In this document: in pieces, positions 1 through 6,024 of the stretch
Numbering within the stretch: the stretch's first letter is position 1
Layout of the letters: each line of letters opens with the position of its first letter
Source of the DNA: Candidatus Fermentithermobacillaceae bacterium UBA3951
GTDB taxonomy: Bacteria > Bacillota > Sulfobacillia > Fermentithermobacillales > Fermentithermobacillaceae
Reading direction: 5' to 3'
Length of the DNA stretch: 8,720 nucleotides
Assembly (NCBI GenBank): GCA_002385465.1
Contig: DGDN01000118.1
Location: 28,260-36,979 of the forward strand
Program-made: the position numbers and the translations under genes
The notes under the pieces: model-generated
What the model saw: only the letters and a program-made list of their open reading frames with translations
Databases searched by the model: none
Told to the model about the DNA's origin: nothing

Positions 1-30
1 TACCTGAAGCCGGACTTCCCGGTGGAGTAG
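1..30 (+). CDS. Possible 3' end of a plus-strand gene (partial)
   Basis: The first frame reads YLKPDFPVE and then a TAG at 28-30. A good plus-strand terminator hairpin begins 46 nt later, which suggests that a plus-strand gene ends near the left edge and converges on the PHP gene. A second frame (ending PEAGLPGGVAAGLD, stop at 43-45) is also open from the edge, so the reading frame is not certain. Nothing in these few residues identifies a family. The call rests mainly on the terminator. Confidence 0.3.
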   Translation, partial: YLKPDFPVE

Positions 31-76
31 CTGCAGGATTGGACTAACCGAATCAACCAGACTTAGCAATCATGTG

Positions 77-106
77 AGGCCGTGTGAAGCAGCACACGGC
101 CTTCTT
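77..106 (+). terminator. Intrinsic terminator between convergent genes
   Basis: A perfect 10-bp stem (AGGCCGTGTG at 77-86 pairs with CACACGGCCT at 93-102) encloses a 6-nt loop, AAGCAG. It is followed on the plus strand by a short T-rich tail, TTCTT. On the minus strand the same hairpin is not followed by a T run. It therefore best serves a plus-strand gene ending at the left edge, though it could also slow transcription leaving the PHP gene, whose stop is only 31 nt away. Confidence 0.7.
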
Positions 107-133
107 AAGTCAACTTCACTCTGCATACGGGTA

Positions 134-1588
134 TTATGCGTCCGTCACCCGCACGAACACCGGGTTGGTCCACACCTCGGACGGCCTTCGTCCGCCGGGA
201 CTTGCGAAGTCAAATCTCGCCACGTAGAACGTGCTCGTTCGGGGGCACCGCGCCTGAAGCCGGACCGGTGTACCGGGTCTTCCGGGTCTCAACACGGTCT
301 GACCTCCATCGCCAGAAAAAATCGTAATCTTCCTGCATCTTCTCCCTCCGGACGGATGGCACTCTAAGGTGAACGAAAGCGTTGAACCTGCGTGTGCGTG
401 GGCGATTTCCCCGATCCCGGCGCCGTTTAGAGTGAAAAAACCCAAGTCCTTGGAGCCCGAGAGAGCGGCGCGGCCTTCCCTCAGGGTCTTCCAGACGGTC
501 TCCCGAGTGAGCGGAGCGCGTTTAGAGGAAGTGTCGTGGCCCGTACCCAGTGAGACCGGCTTGATCCACGTGAACCCTCTTCCGCCCGGCTCCATGAGGT
601 TGTGGCAGTCGGAATTGGCGACTCCCACTACGAACTCGCCGGTCCTCAGTGTCCTGGAAAGGTCGCGACGGAGGAACTCAAACCACTTGGCCACGGCTTC
701 AGGCCTTGACTTCCTGGACCGGTTGATTATCTCCATTCCGGCTAGGTTTCGAACGGACCAGTCCCGCCATCTCTCTCTTCGTTCGAACGGGTGAGCCACT
801 ATGCCGTATGACAGCGGCCGGTTGTGCTCTTCTATTTTGTCAAGGAGCACCTTTGCTTCGAACATGCGGTTAGAGGGCGCCGACGCTTCGGTTTCATCCA
901 TATAGTAGGCCAGGCAGTGGCCGCCTCCGGATGCCCCTATCTCCACTCCCGGGAGGATGGGGATACCGTACTCATCCTCGGCCGCCCGGCACTGGGAGCA
1001 GTACCCCTGGGCCCCGCCCCACCTCTCGCCGATGCCGTCCTCGTGATCGGTGATGATGATATAGCCAAACCCGTTGTCCCGAGCGCAGCGCGCGCGCTGG
1101 GCAAGAGGGAGGAGGATTACGTCGGGGCTCCACTGCGTGTGGACGTGGCCGTCTCCACCGTACCATCCGGGCACCTCCGGAAGAGTTGTAACGTGGAGCG
1201 GTAACCGGACGATCTCTCGCGTCCGGCGGCCGGAGAGGACGGCGTCGACCGTAACGGTGACGAAAGATGTGCTTCCGTTTTCCAGGGGGAGTCCACCCAC
1301 GTTCAGGGCGACGTGCCGGTAGGCCACTCGCTTGGAGACTTGAGCTACCGTCTCGGCATCGCCTGCGTCAAGCCCGGCTCTTACTTCTTCCGGGGAAAGA
1401 CTGAGCGCCGCGAGAGGGAGAACGGCCCTGGTTTCGGATGTCTTCTCAAATGCCGACACGCTCAAGGATGTCACCATTCCGTCGGCCAGGCGTGAGGCGA
1501 CTATCACAGGGACCGTGACGGCATCTGCGGGGAGTCTGTTTATCTCTATCTCATCGGGTACGAAAACGGCCAAGTCGCTGCGGCGCAT
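134..1588 (-). CDS. PHP-domain metal-dependent hydrolase (CehA/McbA-like)
   Basis: A 484-residue protein with no signal peptide or membrane segment, so probably cytosolic. Residues 1-140 form a beta-rich N-terminal region without a recognisable motif. The PHP (polymerase and histidinol phosphatase) fold follows, with its metal-binding motifs in order: GDGHVHT (His148, His150), TDHED (Asp181, His182), PGVEI (Glu216), AHP (His266) and NSDCH (Asp327, His329). The C-terminal 100 residues are again beta-rich and end in WTNPVFVRV, a closing strand seen in CehA/McbA-type PHP proteins. Such enzymes hydrolyse phosphoester or other ester bonds using two or three metal ions; the substrate cannot be read from the sequence. 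The ATG at 1588 is chosen over one 10 codons upstream because AGGAGGTG lies 5 nt before it. The gene stands alone behind a terminator and a long structured leader, so it is probably a separate transcript. The family name McbA comes from carbaryl hydrolases and has no link to microcin maturation by TldD/PmbA. Confidence 0.88.
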   Translation of the reverse strand: MRRSDLAVFVPDEIEINRLPADAVTVPVIVASRLADGMVTSLSVSAFEKTSETRAVLPLAALSLSPEEVRAGLDAGDAETVAQVSKRVAYRHVALNVGGLPLENGSTSFVTVTVDAVLSGRRTREIVRLPLHVTTLPEVPGWYGGDGHVHTQWSPDVILLPLAQRARCARDNGFGYIIITDHEDGIGERWGGAQGYCSQCRAAEDEYGIPILPGVEIGASGGGHCLAYYMDETEASAPSNRMFEAKVLLDKIEEHNRPLSYGIVAHPFERRERWRDWSVRNLAGMEIINRSRKSRPEAVAKWFEFLRRDLSRTLRTGEFVVGVANSDCHNLMEPGGRGFTWIKPVSLGTGHDTSSKRAPLTRETVWKTLREGRAALSGSKDLGFFTLNGAGIGEIAHAHAGSTLSFTLECHPSGGRRCRKITIFSGDGGQTVLRPGRPGTPVRLQARCPRTSTFYVARFDFASPGGRRPSEVWTNPVFVRVTDA

Positions 1589-1619
1589 TGCGGCACCTCC
1601 TGTGGGATGTGTCTGCAAG

Positions 1620-1686
1620 TTCGGCGTTTCGACGGCTTCGACCGCACCGGTGGGCCTGGCCCAGGGTGAGTCCCGGTGTCGCCGAA
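1620..1686 (-). promoter_or_regulatory. Candidate structured leader of the PHP gene
   Basis: On the minus strand, TTCGGCG (1680-1686) pairs perfectly with CGCCGAA (1620-1626). Inside it, CACCGG (1673-1678) pairs with CCGGTG (1645-1650), and a third self-complementary stretch (TGGGCC/GGCCCA, 1651-1663) lies within that. The outer stem ends about 20 nt before the ribosome binding site of the PHP gene (1594-1601). Nested pairing in an otherwise empty 5' region suggests a structured mRNA leader. It matches no riboswitch or T-box consensus I recognise, and GC-rich sequence can pair by chance. Confidence 0.35.
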
Positions 1687-1723
1687 GGAGAAACAGAGCG
1701 GGTATCTGTTTTCGGGGGACCTC

Positions 1724-1729
1724 ATTATA
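1724..1729 (-). promoter_or_regulatory. Possible -10 element for the PHP gene
   Basis: The minus strand reads TATAAT here, immediately after the T-rich tail of the upstream terminator. Seventeen nt further upstream is GCAGCC, which does not resemble a -35 box, and there is no TG extension. A promoter here would give a leader of roughly 130 nt including the nested stems at 1620-1686. The call rests on the hexamer alone. Confidence 0.2.
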
Positions 1730-1765
1730 AGAAAAGGAAAACCCCCGGCTGCGTTCCGCCGGGGG
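1730..1765 (-). terminator. Intrinsic terminator after the tautomerase gene
   Basis: On the minus strand an 8-bp, all-GC stem (CCCCCGGC at 1758-1765 with GCCGGGGG at 1742-1749) and an 8-nt loop are followed by TTTTCCTTTTC. This is a textbook rho-independent terminator, 44 nt past the tautomerase stop. It should end the transcript carrying the dehydrogenase, tldD, pmbA and tautomerase genes. Confidence 0.9.
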
Positions 1766-1809
1766 ATCTTATGCGCGAGCGAAGGAGAGCGATACGGTCT
1801 CCGGACTCG

Positions 1810-2001
1810 TTACTTCTTCTGGTCGCTCCTCAACACGCCTGCGGTGGCGAAGTTGTCGAAGGACATGTCGCGGATGATTATGCGGACCGCCTCCGGAGGA
1901 GCGTTTAGCGTCCTGCAGATGGCATCGGTCACTTCCTTGACCATCGCCCTTTTCTGTTCAACTGTCCTTCCTTCAAGCATCTCTATCTGTACGATTGGCA
2001 T
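1810..2001 (-). CDS. 4-oxalocrotonate tautomerase family enzyme
   Basis: A 63-codon gene encoding a small tautomerase. After removal of the initiator Met, the protein begins with Pro1, the general base of this superfamily. It also keeps Arg11, Arg39 and Phe50, the other active-site positions of classical 4-oxalocrotonate tautomerase, and the ILEGR-like turn appears as MLEGR. At 62 mature residues it has the normal length for the short, hexamer-forming members. The reaction would be keto-enol tautomerisation of a 2-hydroxydienoate-type compound, but many genomic homologues have no known substrate and no aromatic meta-cleavage genes are nearby. The ATG at 2001 follows GGGAGG with good spacing. 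It is the last gene before the terminator at 1730-1765 and is separated from pmbA by 72 nt containing three 13-nt repeats. Confidence 0.92.
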   Translation of the reverse strand: MPIVQIEMLEGRTVEQKRAMVKEVTDAICRTLNAPPEAVRIIIRDMSFDNFATAGVLRSDQKK

Positions 2002-2029
2002 ATTCCAAACCTCCCTGCATGTATCTGCG

Positions 2030-2068
2030 CCTAGCCCGTTTACTTAGTCCGTTCACCTAGTCCGTTTC
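2030..2068. repeat. Three tandem 13-nt repeats between pmbA and the tautomerase gene
   Basis: Three contiguous 13-nt units lie at 2030-2042, 2043-2055 and 2056-2068. Their plus-strand consensus is CYTAGYCCGTTYM, and neighbouring units differ at two to four positions. The array starts 5 nt after the pmbA stop and ends about 14 nt before the tautomerase ribosome binding site. It is non-coding. It could be a slipped-strand duplication, a protein-binding array or an mRNA element. Confidence 0.8.
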
Positions 2069-2073
2069 GCATG

Positions 2074-3402
2074 CTATTTCCCGCTTATCGCCATCTTGGC
2101 GACCCTGAATGACGGCGTTCCCATGCTCATCCACTTGAGGTCAGAAGCTACGGCGTCGATCCCCAGCAGCATGTCCTTCAGGTTGCCGGCTATGGTGACT
2201 TCCCGTACCGGCCCGACAAACCGTCCGCCGGTGATCCACCTTCCGGCCGCCCCTACTGAAAGATCTCCCGAAACCTGGTTGAGACCTCCGGTACCTATAC
2301 CGGACACGTTCATAACCAGGAATCCGTTCTTTGTGGACGCTACAACTTCCTCCAGGGAGGCCGTCCCCGGTTTCAAGTACAGGTTACAGGGGGCGGTCGA
2401 GACCGCGGATTGAACCCTCCTGTGTGCGTGGCCGGTGGATTTCACTCCGTCCTTGGCTGCCGAATAACTGTCGTACATGAACGCTTTCAAGACGCCGTCC
2501 TCGATGAGGGCCAATCTCTTTCTGGGTACTCCTTCGGCGTCGAATGGAGAAGCCCCCGGGCCTTCCACGGCAAAGGGATCGTCGATGAGCGACACAAGTT
2601 CGGAAGCAACCTTATGGCCGAGCTTCCCCGCAAACATCGACCGTTTCTTCTGCACGGATTCGCCCGTTAGGGTGGCGGCAAGCATCTGCCATATGATCGC
2701 CGATACCTCCGGGGCGAAAATAACGGACGCGTCTTGCGACTCAACCGGCTTCCCGCCCAAGAGATTGAGGGCATTCCGGACGGCTTCATCGACCACTTTC
2801 TCCGGATCGAGGCCCGAGAACGACCGGGAGAACTGGTTGCCGAAGCCCGTCTGCATCACTTCATTATCCGCTGCAAGGACCTGGCATGAGATCTGCGCGC
2901 CGCCAGACTTGAACGAAACGTTGACTCCCTTTGAGTTCACCACGGTGACCGAGCGGGAATTGGTCGCTATACCTGTCCCGAGGACCTTCCGAATCCGGGG
3001 ATCCTTTTGCTTTGCCATGGCCTCCATGTCCAGGGCCATGCGGATCTTGGTCTCGGCCGGCGTGTCCTGGATATCCTGGCTCCAGGTCTCTACACTCGGG
3101 TATCCGCCTTCGGGGGCATAGAAGGACCGCAATTCGTCGGGAGCGGAGATCTTCGCGTTTTCGGCCGCTCTCCTAACGGCTTCCCGGGCGGTCCCTTCCG
3201 AGACGTCGCTGGTATATGCGATGCCGAGCGCCTTGTCAACGATGACCCTGACGCCCAGACCTCTTCCCTGGGACGCCTGGAGGTTTTCGACCTCCCCTTG
3301 GTAGACCCGGCAGCTCCAGCTGCTACTTTCCTCCAGGTAGAATTCGGTCTCCCCTACGCCTAGGGATGCAGCGTAAGCAAGTAAAGACTTGAGATCGACC
3401 AC
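2074..3402 (-). CDS. pmbA: TldE/PmbA, non-catalytic partner of the TldD metalloprotease
   Basis: A 442-residue cytosolic protein of the TldD/PmbA (U62) family. In the best-studied case, TldE/PmbA forms a heterodimer with TldD that cleaves unfolded or thiazole-containing peptides (microcin B17 leader, CcdA). It has the family layout: an N-terminal alpha/beta domain (GEVENLQASQGRGLGVRV near 37-53), a middle domain and a C-terminal beta-rich domain with SGDLSVGAAGRWI-type motifs. The region matching the catalytic helix (about 231-250) has no HExxxH, as expected for the E subunit. A GTG at 3402 is the likely start. AAAGGAGGGG lies 6 nt upstream, and the longer ATG-initiated frame would begin 79 nt inside tldD and add 27 residues of no family character. 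It follows tldD with a 2-nt gap, implying translational coupling. A few family members act alone, but adjacency to a catalytic TldD makes the paired role most likely. Confidence 0.92.
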   Translation of the reverse strand: MVDLKSLLAYAASLGVGETEFYLEESSSWSCRVYQGEVENLQASQGRGLGVRVIVDKALGIAYTSDVSEGTAREAVRRAAENAKISAPDELRSFYAPEGGYPSVETWSQDIQDTPAETKIRMALDMEAMAKQKDPRIRKVLGTGIATNSRSVTVVNSKGVNVSFKSGGAQISCQVLAADNEVMQTGFGNQFSRSFSGLDPEKVVDEAVRNALNLLGGKPVESQDASVIFAPEVSAIIWQMLAATLTGESVQKKRSMFAGKLGHKVASELVSLIDDPFAVEGPGASPFDAEGVPRKRLALIEDGVLKAFMYDSYSAAKDGVKSTGHAHRRVQSAVSTAPCNLYLKPGTASLEEVVASTKNGFLVMNVSGIGTGGLNQVSGDLSVGAAGRWITGGRFVGPVREVTIAGNLKDMLLGIDAVASDLKWMSMGTPSFRVAKMAISGK

Positions 3403-3404
3403 GT

Positions 3405-4835
3405 TTAGCCCCTCCTTTCGGCGGAACGTCTTTGGGTGCCGCCAACCGTTATCCGGCGTATCCTGAGGGCCGGTTGGCCGCATGCCGCGGGAACGCTCTG
3501 GCCGCCTTTGCCGCAGTTGCCCGGACCGAAGTCCAGGTCGCCCGCCACGGCGTCGATCTCTCCGAGAGTCGTGAGGCCGTTCCCGATAAGGGTGGCGCCC
3601 CTCACCGCATCGCCCAGCTTCCCGTTCTTGATAAGGTACGCCTCAGATACTGTGAAGACGAAGTCTCCCGTCGCCGGGTTGACCTGGCCACCCCTCAGCC
3701 CCTTGGCATAGAGGCCGTCCGAAGTGTCGGCAATGATGTCTTCCGCCTTGCTGTTGTGAGGAGCGATGAAGGTGTTGGTCATCCTCGGGATGGCTATGTA
3801 GCGGTACGATTGCCTCCTGCCGTTTCCTGTGAACTCATGCTTCCCCTTGATGGCGTTCTTCCGGTCGTACATGTAGCTTGTCAGAATCCCGTTTTCGATA
3901 AGGACGGTCCTCTTGCCGGGATTCCCTTCGTCGTCGACCCCAAAGCTACCCCACTCGTTGGGGATAGTCGGGTCATCCACCGCCGTCACACATTCGCGGG
4001 CCACTCTCTGACCGATCTTGCCTGCGAAAACCGACGATCCTCTGAGGATACTGTCGGCCTCAAGGCTGTGGCCGCACGCTTCGTGGAACAGGACGCCACC
4101 CCAGCCGTTGGTCATGACTACTGTCATCGGCCCTGAGGGGGCAGGCAGCGCGTGTACGTTCACAATGGCCTGCCGGGCGGCGTCTTTTCCTAGGTCTTCG
4201 GGGGTCCTGATGTCAAGGATCTCCAAGCCGCGGGTTTTTCCTATCGTGGCCGACCCGGTCTGCATGATACCGTTCTTGGCGGCCAGGGCACTAACCGTGA
4301 ACCTCGAGCGAGTCACCGAATCCGCAGCCAAGACGCCCTCGGAGTTGGCCACGGTCGTGTTCCTCACGATCTCGAGGAGGGCGGCAGTCACCTGGCGGAT
4401 GAGCGGGTCGTAGGCCCTCGCCGTCCGGTCTGCCCTATGTAGAAGTTCGGCTTTCGCGGCTTTTGTCGTCTCCCACGGGTACTTGGCAACGGGGCTAATC
4501 ACCGGGACTTCGCTTCGCGTTAGGTCGATGATGTATTCTCCGCGCGCGCCCGACATGGCCCCGGCGGCAGTCCGGGCTGCTTCAATCAGGTCTCTTTCCT
4601 CGAGACTGTCTGTGAAGCAGTAAGACGATGTCTCGCCCTTCACGACTCTTACGCCGGCTCCCCTGTCCCGGCCTGAGTTTACGTTTTCGATCCGCCCGTC
4701 TTCCATCGTGATTGTCTCGGTGGACGTATCCTCTACGAACACCTCTGCGAAGTCGGCGCCTGTCATCATTGCCGCCTTCAGCACTTTTGTGAGGACTTCC
4801 TGCGGAACGATGCACTGTGCTTGACCTGCGCTCAA
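3405..4835 (-). CDS. tldD: TldD, catalytic subunit of the TldD/TldE metalloprotease
   Basis: A 476-residue zinc metallopeptidase subunit. The catalytic helix reads FHEACGHSLEAD, giving HExxxH at residues 251-256 (His251, Glu252, His256). A cysteine in GNCGKGGQSVP (Cys441) occupies the position of the third zinc ligand known from the Escherichia coli enzyme. Family blocks are intact from the N-terminal GRIENVNSGRDRGAGVRVV to the C-terminal GQPALRIRRITVGG, and the length is normal. The protein should act in the cytosol with TldE, threading an unfolded peptide through the dimer for stepwise cleavage. The start is a TTG at 4835, supported by GGAGGGAGG 8 nt upstream; no ATG in frame fits better. 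The last four codons (Glu-Arg-Arg-Gly) are written by the purine-rich pmbA ribosome binding site, so the C-terminal tail seems shaped by that overlap. No RiPP-modifying enzyme or precursor peptide lies nearby. Confidence 0.96.
   Translation of the reverse strand: MSAGQAQCIVPQEVLTKVLKAAMMTGADFAEVFVEDTSTETITMEDGRIENVNSGRDRGAGVRVVKGETSSYCFTDSLEERDLIEAARTAAGAMSGARGEYIIDLTRSEVPVISPVAKYPWETTKAAKAELLHRADRTARAYDPLIRQVTAALLEIVRNTTVANSEGVLAADSVTRSRFTVSALAAKNGIMQTGSATIGKTRGLEILDIRTPEDLGKDAARQAIVNVHALPAPSGPMTVVMTNGWGGVLFHEACGHSLEADSILRGSSVFAGKIGQRVARECVTAVDDPTIPNEWGSFGVDDEGNPGKRTVLIENGILTSYMYDRKNAIKGKHEFTGNGRRQSYRYIAIPRMTNTFIAPHNSKAEDIIADTSDGLYAKGLRGGQVNPATGDFVFTVSEAYLIKNGKLGDAVRGATLIGNGLTTLGEIDAVAGDLDFGPGNCGKGGQSVPAACGQPALRIRRITVGGTQRRSAERRG
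3409..3418 (-). promoter_or_regulatory. Ribosome binding site that fixes the pmbA start
   Basis: AAAGGAGGGG on the minus strand lies inside the final codons of tldD, 6 nt before the GTG at 3402. Its strength and spacing are the main reason to place the pmbA start at that GTG rather than at the ATG 27 codons upstream. Confidence 0.85.
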
Positions 4836-4843
4836 TGACCAAA

Positions 4844-4852
4844 CCTCCCTCC
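4844..4852 (-). promoter_or_regulatory. Ribosome binding site supporting the TTG start of tldD
   Basis: GGAGGGAGG on the minus strand ends 8 nt before TTG at 4835. Another TTG at 4842 is in a different frame that does not give a TldD protein. The rest of the 112-nt gap to the dehydrogenase stop holds no gene and no clear terminator, so read-through from the dehydrogenase gene is plausible. Confidence 0.75.
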
Positions 4853-4947
4853 GGTAATCGTTAACTTCCCCGACTCATTTTGGCATGCGAAATTTCTCTG
4901 TAGGGGAGCCGTATTCCTCCGGAGGGGCGGCCATTAGCCGGCTACTT

Positions 4948-5727
4948 CTACCAGGCAGTGAACCCGCCGTCTATGTACAGGTTCTGGCCCGTCACAAACC
5001 TGGATGCGTCACTGGCAAAGTAGACTACCGCGCCCGCGACCTCTTCGGGAGTGCCGAATCTCTTGAGAGCGTGGCGGTCCCGGAGCAGCCTGTAGAGCTC
5101 GGGAGCTTCTTCGATGGACTTCGTCATCTCGGTCTTTATGAACCCGGGGCCGATTGCGTTCACAAGGATGCCGTACTTCGCCCACTCGCATGCCAGAGCC
5201 CTGGTCAAGACAACGATGCCTCCCTTGGAGGCATGGTAGACGCTGGCGCCGATTTCGCTTCCGACCCTTCCGAATATGCTGCCTATGTTGATGATCCGCC
5301 CGCCGCGCTTGGCCTCAATCATTGCCTTGCCCGCCGCCTGGCACATGAAAAACAGGCCTCTCAGGTTGACGGCCATGACGCGGTCGTACTCTTCGACCGG
5401 TGTATCTTCGGCGGGTTCCACAGTCGCGGTACCTGCGTTGTTTACGAGGATGTCCAGCCTACCAAATTCCTTTACGGCCGTGGCCACGGCGTTTTTCGAG
5501 TCTTCAGGATTGGAGACATCGCACCTTACGAAGATCGACTTCCTTCCCATCCTGTTGATCTCATCGACTGTCGCCTGATTTCCGGAGCTTATCCCGGTTA
5601 CAACCACGTCGGCTCCGTACTGAGCAAGGGCGATACATGCGGCCTTGCCGATCCCCCTGGACCCGCCGGTAACAAGCGCGACGCGTCCGGAAAGGTCAAA
5701 CATGTCATTACATCTTGCCTTGGTCAT
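4948..5727 (-). CDS. Short-chain dehydrogenase/reductase (FabG-like, classical SDR)
   Basis: A 259-residue NAD(P)-dependent oxidoreductase with a complete classical SDR signature. It has a Rossmann nucleotide-binding loop TGGSRGIG (20-27), a CDV block (69-71), NNAG (96-99), the structural Asn121 in MAVNLRG, Ser150 in INIGS, and the catalytic YHASK with Tyr164 and Lys168. It continues with GPGFIKTEM and ends in DGGFTAW, both usual for the family. It would reduce a carbonyl or oxidise an alcohol in the cytosol. FabG, gluconate-type and other dehydrogenases share these motifs, so the substrate is unknown. The ATG at 5727 is preferred over one 13 codons upstream because GGAGGGG lies 5 nt before it. 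It sits 112 nt upstream of tldD on the same strand. No acyl carrier protein or fatty-acid genes are near, which argues against a dedicated FabG. Confidence 0.93.
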   Translation of the reverse strand: MTKARCNDMFDLSGRVALVTGGSRGIGKAACIALAQYGADVVVTGISSGNQATVDEINRMGRKSIFVRCDVSNPEDSKNAVATAVKEFGRLDILVNNAGTATVEPAEDTPVEEYDRVMAVNLRGLFFMCQAAGKAMIEAKRGGRIINIGSIFGRVGSEIGASVYHASKGGIVVLTRALACEWAKYGILVNAIGPGFIKTEMTKSIEEAPELYRLLRDRHALKRFGTPEEVAGAVVYFASDASRFVTGQNLYIDGGFTAW

Positions 5728-5782
5728 GGTTACCCCTCCAACACCCTGTTTGGCATAGTGTTTCACCGGGCCGGCGGCTCAT

Positions 5783-5828
5783 GCCGAGTGAGGCCGGCGT
5801 AGAGTGCCGAACGAGGCAGGTGTAGAGC
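5783..5828. repeat. Tandem pair of 23-nt imperfect repeats
   Basis: The units at 5783-5805 and 5806-5828 agree at 18 of 23 positions, and a third partial unit (GCCGGAGCC) begins at 5829. They lie in the non-coding gap upstream of the dehydrogenase gene, 56 nt before its start. No coding frame or known element explains them. Confidence 0.7.
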
Positions 5829-5896
5829 GCCGGAGCCACCACGAGTCTCTCGAGTGGCGTCCACGCCAAGTGCGGGTTCGATCTGTTTGGGCGGGG

Positions 5897-6024
5897 TAGG
5901 GTCTGGCACCTCAGCCACATTGCAGCGAGGCGCGGGTTCAAATCAATGTGTGTCGGGCAGAGGTTCAACGATTACCTCTGCCACGTTGTCGCGGAGATGC
6001 AGGGTATCAGCTTGTGTCGGGCAG
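5897..6024 (-). repeat. Degenerate copies of the 3' end of the second ATPase gene
   Basis: Going down the minus strand, CTGCCCGACACA occurs at 6013-6024, where it encodes the Leu-Pro-Asp-Thr end of the ATPase. It occurs again, identical, at 5949-5960, outside the gene. The sequence after each copy also matches imperfectly: a shared TGAT, a C-rich stretch, then GTGGC(A/T)GAGGT. The period is 64 nt. A fainter third copy (GAACCCGCAC followed by GGCGTGG) extends to about 5855. The gap 5728-6006 therefore looks like decayed tandem duplication rather than unique spacer, and I find no convincing gene in it. Confidence 0.6.
5956..5982. other. Perfect 9-bp hairpin downstream of the second ATPase gene
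   Basis: GGCAGAGGT at 5956-5964 is the exact reverse complement of ACCTCTGCC at 5974-5982, around a 9-nt loop. It lies 25 nt past the ATPase stop. Neither strand shows a T run after it, so it is not a standard intrinsic terminator. It could protect or process the 3' end of the ATPase mRNA, or be a by-product of the repeats here. Confidence 0.6.

Noticed and set aside
2477..3121. 214-codon plus-strand frame
   Set aside because: It is antisense to the well-supported pmbA gene, has no domain I recognise, and high GC content explains its length.
3432..4136. 234-codon plus-strand frame
   Set aside because: It is antisense to tldD, including the catalytic HExxxH region, and carries no recognisable motif.
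134..4835. A microcin link between the McbA-like PHP protein and PmbA
   Set aside because: The names coincide only. CehA/McbA here refers to carbaryl hydrolases, and the PHP gene is separated from pmbA by a strong terminator.
4885..5802. 305-codon plus-strand frame
   Set aside because: It is antisense to the dehydrogenase, whose complete SDR motif set lies on the minus strand.
5874..5950. tRNA-like GGTTCGATC and GGTTCAAATC strings
   Set aside because: They resemble a T-loop, but the flanking bases do not form a T stem and no acceptor, D or anticodon arm can be built around them.
5708..5968. 86-codon minus-strand frame in the gap before the dehydrogenase gene
   Set aside because: It begins at a TTG inside the hairpin without a ribosome binding site, is made largely of repeat sequence, overlaps the dehydrogenase start and resembles no family.
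5783..6024. Repeats as a CRISPR array
   Set aside because: The units are directly adjacent or degenerate, with no unique spacers of regular length and no cas genes nearby.
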